This document shows positions 1-5,069 of a stretch of DNA of 5,069 nucleotides, in pieces. The position numbers were made by a program, and so were the translations under genes. This DNA comes from Actinomycetota bacterium. Its GTDB lineage: Bacteria > Actinomycetota > Acidimicrobiia > Acidimicrobiales > Acidimicrobiaceae. The stretch's first letter is position 1. Each line of letters begins with the position of its first letter. The notes beneath the pieces are model-generated. The model was given only the letters and a program-made list of their open reading frames with translations, was not told the DNA's origin and did no database searches. The DNA is taken from assembly GCA_027318945.1 (NCBI GenBank), contig DAHVOF010000052.1:1-5069 (forward strand). Reading direction: 5' to 3'.

Positions 1-1577
1 AGCCGGTCGCCAGCACGATACTCGATCAGTAGGTAGTCTCTCTCTACTCCGGCCACCTCTCGCTTGACAATCCCCGTGAACCGCCCTACCCCATGAAGAC
101 GGTGCACGACATATCCACCGACCTGGAGAGCTTCAAAAACCTGCGGTTTCGAAGGGTGCCTCGAGTGCGAAGATTTAATTGATCTCCGCCTGTTGGTCAG
201 ATCGCCAACACCCGCTATAGCAATCTTAAGGTCAGGAATCAGCGCACCCTGTTCGAGCTCGCTAGAAATCACGAAGACGCCCGACTTCCGCATTTCGATG
301 ACACCGTCGAACTGCTCTTGATCTTGAACGGTGGCGGCGTCAAGGCCACCCTCTCGAAGCGTTACCGAAAGCCTCTGTGCAAGCGCTGGGGTGCTAGCGC
401 ACAAAAAAACCGTGTAATCTTGCGCACGCAGGGATGAAAGCTTTGCAAAGATGACCTCTGGATCACGAGACGCAAGATCAAACGCTTTAGTGCCGACCTC
501 GATCCGAATCGACGGATCCTGTACCGTGTTTGCAAATTGAAGGGTTGCGCGGGTTGAAGAAAAGACCGTATCCATCTCCCCGTAGAGCTGTGGAAAGCTC
601 TCATGGTCTTCCGGGATCATCCAGGTAGCACCGAGGACGTCCGCGATCGATCTTTCTTCCTTCAGAAGATCGGCTGCTCTCGACCGGAGTCTTGTAGGTT
701 CGAACATGATCACCCGGGCATCGGCACCAAGCAGATCACCAAATCTAGATGAAGGCAGATCAATCCATGGCAGCCACGACTCCATCCCATCGAAGAACTG
801 GCCGTTAGAGAACTTTTCCCAATTTGATCGAGCATACGGTAGCTCGTTCAGAAGCAGTGCTGCTCTTTCCCTGACCTTGCTTGTGAGCAGTAGCTCTCGC
901 GCCGGATATAGCGTTACACCGTCGATAGGCTCAATTGAGAGTTGGTCTGATGGATCATAAAGAAATAGACGATCAATATCGTCGCCAAGGTAGTCGGCCC
1001 TAATTGGCAGATCTTGATCCGACGGAAACACATCCAGGATAGAACCGCGCACCGCGAACTCTCCCCTGTTCTCGGCCTGGTATTCACGTCGATACCCACA
1101 ATCAGCTAGCCACTGCATTACCTCTTCAAGGGACCGGGACTGGCCAACAGAAAGGTGCAGGAAACCTGCATCCAGCGCTGAACTCCCGACGAGCTGACAG
1201 ACCGCACGCGCCGACGCTACCACCACGCGCGGGCCCTGTCGGGGACTGCGTCCCGCAATTTCATTCAATACCTTGAGTCGCCGTCCCATAGTTTCGACGG
1301 AGGGTGAGACCCTCTCCATCGGCAAGGTCTCCCACGAGGGAAGGAGGCGTACACCGGACGGGCCGATCAGCTCCTTCAAATCTTGGTAGAGCTCGAAGGC
1401 CTTTTGCCGCGTAGCCACAACGGCGACAATATCTCCGCCCGACCGAGCCTCCTGCAGAGATCCGAGAAGGAACGGAATTGTAGATTCAGGAACGTAGAAG
1501 CTTTCAGATGGAGAGCCAAGCACCCTCTCCAAGGACGGAATCTGGCTTATCGAGCTTATTAGTGTTCTGAAGTGCAC
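1..1577 (-). CDS. mfd: Transcription-repair coupling factor Mfd, N-terminal 525 residues (3' end beyond window)
   Basis: Mfd is a cytoplasmic ATP-dependent translocase that displaces RNA polymerase stalled at DNA lesions and recruits UvrA. The reverse complement is open from a GTG at 1577 to the window edge, giving 525 codons plus 2 nt. Residues 1-220 form the UvrB-like module: WETLPMERVSPSVETMGRRL at about 82-101 and ENRGEFAVRGSILDVFPSD at 169-187. The linker signature DLTNRRRS is at 459-466. The RNA-polymerase-interaction (CarD/TRCF-like) domain starts near 481, with GGYVVHRLHGVGRFTG at 487-502, and is cut by the edge. The family is usually about 1,100-1,200 residues, so the helicase motor and C-terminal domain are missing only because the window ends. 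The start is the first possible codon after an in-frame TAA, which is the pth stop 12 nt upstream. No clear Shine-Dalgarno sequence precedes it, so translation may be coupled to pth. Identity is secure; the exact start is likely but not certain. Confidence 0.95.
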   Translation of the reverse strand, partial: MHFRTLISSISQIPSLERVLGSPSESFYVPESTIPFLLGSLQEARSGGDIVAVVATRQKAFELYQDLKELIGPSGVRLLPSWETLPMERVSPSVETMGRRLKVLNEIAGRSPRQGPRVVVASARAVCQLVGSSALDAGFLHLSVGQSRSLEEVMQWLADCGYRREYQAENRGEFAVRGSILDVFPSDQDLPIRADYLGDDIDRLFLYDPSDQLSIEPIDGVTLYPARELLLTSKVRERAALLLNELPYARSNWEKFSNGQFFDGMESWLPWIDLPSSRFGDLLGADARVIMFEPTRLRSRAADLLKEERSIADVLGATWMIPEDHESFPQLYGEMDTVFSSTRATLQFANTVQDPSIRIEVGTKAFDLASRDPEVIFAKLSSLRAQDYTVFLCASTPALAQRLSVTLREGGLDAATVQDQEQFDGVIEMRKSGVFVISSELEQGALIPDLKIAIAGVGDLTNRRRSIKSSHSRHPSKPQVFEALQVGGYVVHRLHGVGRFTGIVKREVAGVERDYLLIEYRAGDR

Positions 1578-1589
1578 TTTGCTTGCAAG

Positions 1590-2162
1590 TTATCGAACAT
1601 TGAGTCGATTCATTGCCGACTCCAACCCGCTCAGCACGATTTCCTCAATCGCGTCCGCGGCCTTCGATACGCCGACGGTCAATAATTCCCTCTCTTTTTG
1701 GGGAGGAACCGCTAGGACGTAATTCACTACGCTACCAGAGACTATGGGCCGGCCGATGCCGATCCGAATCCTTATAAAGTCAGACGATCCGAGAAATGCG
1801 ACGATCGACTTGAGGCCATTATGACCGGCCACTCCTCCACCTTTTTTCACCCTCACAACCCCCGGCGGCAAATCAAGCTCGTCGTGCACAACCACCAGGC
1901 TCTCGGGAGTCGAAATTGGGTATTTCTTGATCAGGCCTCGAAGGGACTGACCTGAATTGTTGACATAAGTCTGAGGGAATGCCAGCGCAACCAGCTCCGA
2001 CCCAATCTTGATCTCAGCTAGCAGCGCTTTGGAGCGGGTGTTCGGAACCAGCGATTCACCGTGCCTTGAGGCAGCCTCCGTAATGGCCACGGCACCCAAA
2101 TTGTGCCTGGTTTTCTCGTATGCCCTTCCGGGATTACCTAATCCCAGCACTATTACGCTAAT
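1590..2162 (-). CDS. pth: Peptidyl-tRNA hydrolase
   Basis: Pth cleaves the ester bond of peptidyl-tRNAs that drop off the ribosome, recycling tRNA in the cytoplasm. The family signatures are all present: LGLGNPG, then TRHN, TYVNNSGQS, HDELDLPPG and GHNGLK. With an ATT start at 2162 the protein has 190 residues. The E. coli residues N10, H20 and N68 then fall at exactly 10, 20 and 68, and the catalytic Asp (E. coli D93) at 94. A strong AGGAG lies 6 nt upstream of this ATT, the same motif and spacing as at rplY. An in-frame TAG at 2172-2174 excludes an earlier start, and no ATG is available. The conventional alternative, GTG at 2150 (186 residues), would remove most of the first beta strand (SVIV) and leaves 18 nt to the ribosome binding site. 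The gene lies between rplY and mfd, and its stop is in frame with mfd. Function is near certain; the ATT start is an inference. Confidence 0.95.
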   Translation of the reverse strand: MSVIVLGLGNPGRAYEKTRHNLGAVAITEAASRHGESLVPNTRSKALLAEIKIGSELVALAFPQTYVNNSGQSLRGLIKKYPISTPESLVVVHDELDLPPGVVRVKKGGGVAGHNGLKSIVAFLGSSDFIRIRIGIGRPIVSGSVVNYVLAVPPQKERELLTVGVSKAADAIEEIVLSGLESAMNRLNVR

Positions 2163-2168
2163 TTCGAT

Positions 2169-2173
2169 CTCCT
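2169..2173 (-). promoter_or_regulatory. Ribosome binding site of pth
   Basis: AGGAG on the minus strand, followed by 6 nt and then the ATT codon at 2160-2162. It is 18 nt from the GTG at 2150, which is too far for normal use. Its position is therefore the main argument for the ATT start. It overlaps the in-frame TAG that closes the frame upstream. Confidence 0.7.
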
Positions 2174-2181
2174 ATAGCTGG

Positions 2182-2220
2182 GGCTAGAACGATTTTGAGA
2201 TTTTGAAATTATTTCTAGCC
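2182..2220 (-). repeat. Inverted repeat across the rplY stop codon and rplY-pth spacer
   Basis: A perfect 8-bp inverted repeat, GGCTAGAA at 2182-2189 and TTCTAGCC at 2213-2220, is separated by 23 nt. One arm contains the rplY stop codon TAG (2215-2217). The intervening sequence carries a tandem 8-mer, GATTTTGA at 2191-2198 and again at 2199-2206 as read on the plus strand. In the mRNA it could fold into a stem with a large AU-rich loop just before the pth ribosome binding site. There is no U run after it, so it is not a standard intrinsic terminator. A role in attenuation or mRNA processing is speculative. Confidence 0.4.
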
Positions 2221-2508
2221 GAGAAGCTGAAAATCTACATGAAGAACTTCCTGGCGAACCGGGTGCCGTTGGATCTCCTTCACAATCACTTGATGCCGCT
2301 TCCCATCCAGCTCGAGATCAATCACTCCTCCAAGGAGCTGCTGCTTCGACATAATCGCACGCAGCTCACGAGCATCACATGAAATGGCGACAGGGTCAGC
2401 GGATGCGCCATAAACTACGCCAGGTACCTGACCATTCTGGCGCAAACGACGCGATATTGGGCTCCCTGGAATCCGACCAGACTTGGCGACTAGCGCTACC
2501 TCAGACAC
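2215..2508 (-). CDS. rplY: Large ribosomal subunit protein bL25, short single-domain form
   Basis: bL25 binds 5S rRNA in the central protuberance of the 50S subunit. The 97-residue product has the expected 5S-binding beta-barrel pattern: RRLRQNGQVPGVVYG at residues 20-34, GGVIDLELDGKRHQVIVKEIQ in the middle and RHPVRQEVLHVDFQ at about 81-94. Start is GTG at 2508, with AGGAG 6 nt upstream. At 97 residues it matches the single-domain E. coli form (94 aa), whereas the Ctc/TL5-type proteins common in Gram-positive bacteria are about 200 aa with a second C-terminal domain. The frame ends in a TAG right after HVDFQLLG, and only 52 nt separate it from pth, so no detached second domain is present. 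It lies between prs and pth as in many Gram-positive genomes, but a 378-nt gap precedes it, which suggests its own promoter or leader. Confidence 0.93.
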   Translation of the reverse strand: MSEVALVAKSGRIPGSPISRRLRQNGQVPGVVYGASADPVAISCDARELRAIMSKQQLLGGVIDLELDGKRHQVIVKEIQRHPVRQEVLHVDFQLLG

Positions 2509-2514
2509 CTGACT

Positions 2515-2519
2515 CTCCT
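2515..2519 (-). promoter_or_regulatory. Ribosome binding site of rplY
   Basis: AGGAG on the minus strand, 6 nt before the GTG start of rplY. It fixes this start and serves as an internal reference for the identical motif and spacing found before pth. Confidence 0.7.
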
Positions 2520-2555
2520 AAAAACTTCCCATATTCTCGGACAAACAATTTGATT

Positions 2556-2561
2556 ATTCTA
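2556..2561 (-). promoter_or_regulatory. Weak candidate -10 element for rplY
   Basis: TAGAAT on the minus strand (5 of 6 matches to TATAAT), 47 nt before the GTG of rplY, in an AU-rich stretch. No good -35 hexamer is seen 16-18 nt upstream. A separate promoter would fit the large gap between prs and rplY, but the match could be chance. Confidence 0.2.
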
Positions 2562-2886
2562 ATTACTTGTTCGCATGTTGGAGCACATCCTGAACGTCCA
2601 AGCCGCAAAGCGCTACGAGGCAGGCAGGCTAAAAAGTATCTTTCCTCGTGATCCGACTGGAGCGCCTCCTCGCTCACGACGGCGGGCGTCTCAGCGCTGT
2701 ACTTACCTCTCAACTAAAATCAGCTTTTCCGAGCCGTACGTAAATGCGCCTCGAATACCTACTCGGCCTTAAAAACATCTCCTCCGTTGAAGCGGGCCTG
2801 CATTACGTGCGTCAGGCTCCCCAAGCATGTGGAAAACGTGACTTCAGAAATCCGAACAAATCTCAACATAACGCACAACGCTCAAT

Positions 2887-3858
2887 CTAAGAAAGATTTT
2901 CGCCCCCGAAGATCTCCGATACCGAAGAATCCTCGAATACCGCTCCAATCGCCTGGGCAATTATCGGAGCGACAGAGAGAACTTCAAGCTTCTCTATCGT
3001 TCTATCAGGCCTATTAGGAAGCGTATTAGTTACCACAACCTTCGAAATAGCCGAATCATTAAGCCGCTTTGCCGCGGGATCTGACAAGAGACCGTGTGTG
3101 GCCATCGCCCAAACCTCGGAGGCTCCCCGAGACATGAGTAGATCAGACGCCGCACAAATGGTTCCGGCCGTGTCGATCATGTCATCAATGATTACGCAGC
3201 GTCGGCCGCGCACTTCTCCAACTACATCCAACGCCTCAACAGTGTTTGCAGTATCCCTGGGCCGCCGCTTGTGAACGAACGCCAGATCACAGTTCAGCAC
3301 CTGCGAGAACCTAGAGGCGACCTTGACTCTTCCTGCATCGGGAGCAACTATCACGGTATCAGAATCTGCGTTCGCCTTAAGGTAATCGATCAGCACCGGC
3401 ATCGCCGTAAGGTGGTCGACAGGGCCATCGAAAAATCCTTGGATCTGTCCTGAGTGGAGGTCCAACCCTATTATCCGGTCAGCGCCCGCGACAGCCATCA
3501 TGTCTGCTACGAGTTTCGCGGTAATGGGCTCTCGTCCCGACGCTTTGCGGTCTTGTCTGGAGTAGCCGTAGTATGGGCAGACGGCAGTTATTCGCTTTGC
3601 CGATGCCCTCTTTGCGGCATCTATCATTATCAGCTGCTCCATGAGGGAATCGTTCACAGGTCCCGAGTGAGTCTGGATGATGAAAATATCTTTGCCTCTC
3701 ACAGATTCGCCAAACCTGCAATGTATCTCGCCGTCGGCAAATTCCTTCAGTGTAACGTCGCCAAGCTTCACATTCAGATGAGCTGCGATTTCCAGCGCCA
3801 GTTGTGCATGAGATCTGCCCGAATAAAGTTCAAGCCGCTTCGTAGGAACGAGCTCCAA
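2887..3858 (-). CDS. prs: Ribose-phosphate pyrophosphokinase (PRPP synthetase)
   Basis: Prs transfers pyrophosphate from ATP to ribose 5-phosphate, giving PRPP for purine, pyrimidine, histidine, tryptophan and NAD synthesis in the cytoplasm. The 323-residue product has the length of class I enzymes. Visible motifs are FADGEI (40-45), the ATP-binding RQDRK (101-105), the metal-binding and catalytic DLHSGQIQGFF (133-143), the flexible-loop KRR (197-199) and the PRPP-binding DDMIDTAGT (225-233). No key residue appears to be missing. Start is TTG at 3858, giving MELVPTKR. An in-frame TAG, the glmU stop, lies two codons upstream, so no earlier start is possible. The only ribosome-binding candidate is a GGGG within the last glmU codons, so translation is probably coupled to glmU, 6 nt away. 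A 378-nt gap follows before rplY. Confidence 0.97.
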   Translation of the reverse strand: MELVPTKRLELYSGRSHAQLALEIAAHLNVKLGDVTLKEFADGEIHCRFGESVRGKDIFIIQTHSGPVNDSLMEQLIMIDAAKRASAKRITAVCPYYGYSRQDRKASGREPITAKLVADMMAVAGADRIIGLDLHSGQIQGFFDGPVDHLTAMPVLIDYLKANADSDTVIVAPDAGRVKVASRFSQVLNCDLAFVHKRRPRDTANTVEALDVVGEVRGRRCVIIDDMIDTAGTICAASDLLMSRGASEVWAMATHGLLSDPAAKRLNDSAISKVVVTNTLPNRPDRTIEKLEVLSVAPIIAQAIGAVFEDSSVSEIFGGENLS

Positions 3859-3864
3859 TTTGTT

Positions 3865-5001
3865 CTACCCCAATGCTTTGAAAGATCCAGTAAAAGTGTC
3901 GGGTTCAACCTTAGCACCGTTGCCAAGCACAACCCAAGGCCCGACGACTGCACCCGCGCCAATGTCAGCCCCCGTACCTTCGCATCTGGTAACCTTTGCC
4001 CCATCCCCGACCGTGCAATCGATTAGACGCGTCTCGGGTCCAATTTCGGCGGAGTTTCCAATCTGCGTATTACCTGCTAAATGGCTGCCAGGCCATACGG
4101 TTGTGTCCTGCCCGATCTCCACCGTCGCAGCAATATAGACCGCATCGGGGTCAACCATCGTTACACCTCGCGACATCCACTTGCGATTTATCCTCCGCCG
4201 AAAATGCTTCTCCGCCTCTGCGAGCTGGATCTGATCGTTGACACCGAGTGCCTCGACCTCATCTTCAATTTCGAGCGCGGAAACGAGGTAACCCATCTCA
4301 GAAAGGATCGAAATCGAATCAGTGAGGTAATACTCCGATTGAGCGTTTTTCGCCGAGATCCGGCGAATGGTGGGTGCAAGGACATTGAGATCAAATGCAT
4401 AAATCCCCGTGTTTATCTCTCTAATGCACCGTTGTTCAGAGTCAGCGTCGCGCTCTTCGACGATGTTGGTCACCCGCCCATCCTTGCCGCGAATGATTCT
4501 GCCATACCCAAACGGATCTTCGAGGACCGCTGTGATAAGGGTAGCAGAGGCCCGAGATTCGATGTGCGTGCTTACGAGTTCCCGCAACGTCTGGGGAGTA
4601 ATCAAAGGAGTGTCGCCTGGGACAACCAAGACTACTGGAGTCTCACCCTCCCCATACGTCAGCGCATCGGGAAGCACGGTAAGAGCCACGCTCAGGGCAT
4701 CCGCCGTGCCCAGCAGCTGAAGCTGCTCTACAAAGTGGATTTCCATTCCGGAAGACGCCATGGCGGACAGTGAATTCCTTACCCTTTCGGCTCCGTGCCC
4801 CACAACTACAACGGTGTCCTGGACGCCAGCGGCAAAAAGCGCTTCCAGAACATGGGCGCCCATGGGCTTTCCACAGATTCTCGCAAGTGTCTTTGGCCTG
4901 GATGACCTCATCCTTGTGCCTTCGCCGGCTGCCAGCATGGTGGCAAATAATGGTCGGGAACTCAAATCCAAAACCTCGTTCTTGATCGACATTACAGGCA
5001 T
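3865..5001 (-). CDS. glmU: GlmU-like UDP-GlcNAc pyrophosphorylase with a shortened acetyltransferase domain
   Basis: GlmU normally makes UDP-GlcNAc in two steps: acetylation of glucosamine-1-phosphate, then uridylyl transfer. The uridyltransferase half is intact: LAAGEGTRM (23-31) with Lys37, VEQLQLLGTADA (91-102), PGDTPL (128-133), GYGRI (165-169), EINTGIY (195-201), NAQSEYYLTD (219-228) and GVND (253-256). Hexapeptide-type repeats begin near 287, but the protein ends at residue 378, whereas E. coli GlmU has 456. Its last stretch, VGPWVVLGNGAKV to TGSF, aligns without gaps with E. coli IGPFARLRPGAEL to VGNF. The catalytic His363 and the acetyl-CoA-binding segments lie beyond that point and are absent, and the Arg of LRPG is Gly here. 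The stop is followed at once by prs, so this is not a local frameshift. Start is ATG at 5001, preceded by AGAGG with short spacing; a second ATG at residue 4 is possible. Uridyltransferase activity is well supported; acetyltransferase activity is unlikely. Confidence 0.93.
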   Translation of the reverse strand: MPVMSIKNEVLDLSSRPLFATMLAAGEGTRMRSSRPKTLARICGKPMGAHVLEALFAAGVQDTVVVVGHGAERVRNSLSAMASSGMEIHFVEQLQLLGTADALSVALTVLPDALTYGEGETPVVLVVPGDTPLITPQTLRELVSTHIESRASATLITAVLEDPFGYGRIIRGKDGRVTNIVEERDADSEQRCIREINTGIYAFDLNVLAPTIRRISAKNAQSEYYLTDSISILSEMGYLVSALEIEDEVEALGVNDQIQLAEAEKHFRRRINRKWMSRGVTMVDPDAVYIAATVEIGQDTTVWPGSHLAGNTQIGNSAEIGPETRLIDCTVGDGAKVTRCEGTGADIGAGAVVGPWVVLGNGAKVEPDTFTGSFKALG

Positions 5002-5005
5002 GGCA

Positions 5006-5010
5006 CCTCT
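5006..5010 (-). promoter_or_regulatory. Ribosome binding site of glmU
   Basis: AGAGG on the minus strand, 4 nt before the ATG at 5001. It favours that ATG over the one three codons downstream. The 68 nt available upstream of the gene show no clear -35/-10 pair. Confidence 0.5.
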
Positions 5011-5021
5011 AGAACGTGATA

Positions 5022-5069
5022 CTAGCCGGTCCGCTCATCGAGTATTGTGGCAATGACAATTGGTGGATC
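5022..5069 (-). other. Possible 3' end of an upstream gene
   Basis: From the window edge one minus-strand frame is open for 15 codons (DPPIVIATILDERTG) and ends in TAG at 5022-5024, 20 nt before the glmU start. This would fit a tightly packed upstream gene. A second frame is also open here, so the case is weak. I do not recognise the peptide. Confidence 0.2.

Larger units (their letters stand above)
2509..2886 (-). other. 378-nt intergenic region between prs and rplY with successive inverted repeats; possible structured leader RNA
   Basis: No convincing protein gene or tRNA is visible on either strand. Read in the direction of rplY, it holds five consecutive, non-overlapping potential hairpins. 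(1) 2794-2820: arms GCCT+GCA and TGC+AGGC with a 3-nt bulge and a 5-nt loop. (2) 2729-2766: CCGAG and CTCGG. (3) 2661-2698: AGCGC and GCGCT, enclosing a small hairpin at 2678-2690 (GACG and CGTC, 5-nt loop). (4) 2615-2649: ACGAGG and CCTCGT. (5) 2566-2602: CTT-GTTC-ATGT paired with ACAT-GAAC-AAG, with small interruptions. An AU-rich stretch follows. I looked for RNase P RNA, tmRNA, SRP RNA and T-box signatures and did not find them. Random sequence also yields short hairpins, so a functional RNA is only a possibility. Confidence 0.35.

Noticed and set aside
362..1099. Short minus-strand open frames at 362-604 and 914-1099
   Set aside because: They lie in other frames within the continuous mfd reading frame and have no features of their own.
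2615..2660. GAGGAAAG on the minus strand, resembling the conserved start of bacterial RNase P RNA
   Set aside because: It is not followed by the expected UCCGGGC, and the matching 3' conserved segment is absent from the gap, so the match is coincidental.
2575..2772. Plus-strand open frame of 65 codons in the prs-rplY gap
   Set aside because: It is Arg-, Pro- and Ser-rich without recognisable features, opposite to the transcription direction of all genes here, with no ribosome binding site.
2771..2775. T5 run on the minus strand after a GC-containing hairpin, as a terminator for prs
   Set aside because: The run is about 20 nt beyond the strong hairpin at 2794-2820, and the stem next to it is weak, so it does not meet the usual pattern of an intrinsic terminator.
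2758..2802. Short minus-strand frame MQARFNGGDVFKAE as a leader peptide
   Set aside because: Only 14 codons, with no properly spaced ribosome binding site and no codon run suggesting attenuation.
3454..4026. Plus-strand open frame of 190 codons
   Set aside because: Antisense to prs and the end of glmU, with no family signature and no ribosome binding site. Treated as a shadow.
4081..4773. Plus-strand open frame of 230 codons
   Set aside because: It lies wholly antisense to glmU, whose motifs are clear. The product resembles no family, and the frame looks like a by-product of glmU codon structure.

Overview
The window looks like a chromosomal housekeeping block from an actinobacterium-like organism of balanced base composition. 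All five recognisable genes lie on the minus strand. In transcription order (right to left) they are glmU, prs, rplY, pth and mfd. This order is shared by Actinobacteria and by Firmicutes of the Bacillus type. Several protein signatures resemble, from memory, the class Acidimicrobiia: Mfd with ERVSPSVETMGRRL, and Prs with IHCRFGESVRGKDIFIIQ and CPYYGYSRQDRKASGREPI. I could not run a database search, so the class-level assignment is an inference.

Layout, transcription running from high to low coordinates. 5002-5069: upstream of glmU, with a Shine-Dalgarno sequence and perhaps the last codons of another gene. 3865-5001: glmU, with a full uridyltransferase domain but a left-handed beta-helix that stops before the acetyltransferase active site. 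2887-3858: prs, complete, beginning 6 nt after glmU. 2509-2886: a 378-nt gap with no convincing gene but a run of successive inverted repeats. 2215-2508: rplY, a short single-domain bL25. 2163-2214: a short spacer with an inverted repeat and a good ribosome binding site. 1590-2162: pth, which best fits an ATT start codon. 1-1577: the first 525 codons of mfd, cut by the window edge inside the RNA-polymerase-interaction domain.

The genes serve cell-wall precursor supply (UDP-GlcNAc), nucleotide precursor supply (PRPP), translation (5S rRNA-binding protein and peptidyl-tRNA recycling) and transcription-coupled repair. Four of the five use a non-ATG start (TTG, GTG, ATT or GTG, GTG). No mobile element, CRISPR array, tRNA, rRNA or defence system is visible. 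The points most worth checking are the apparent ATT start of pth, the short GlmU, the short bL25 and the gap upstream of rplY.
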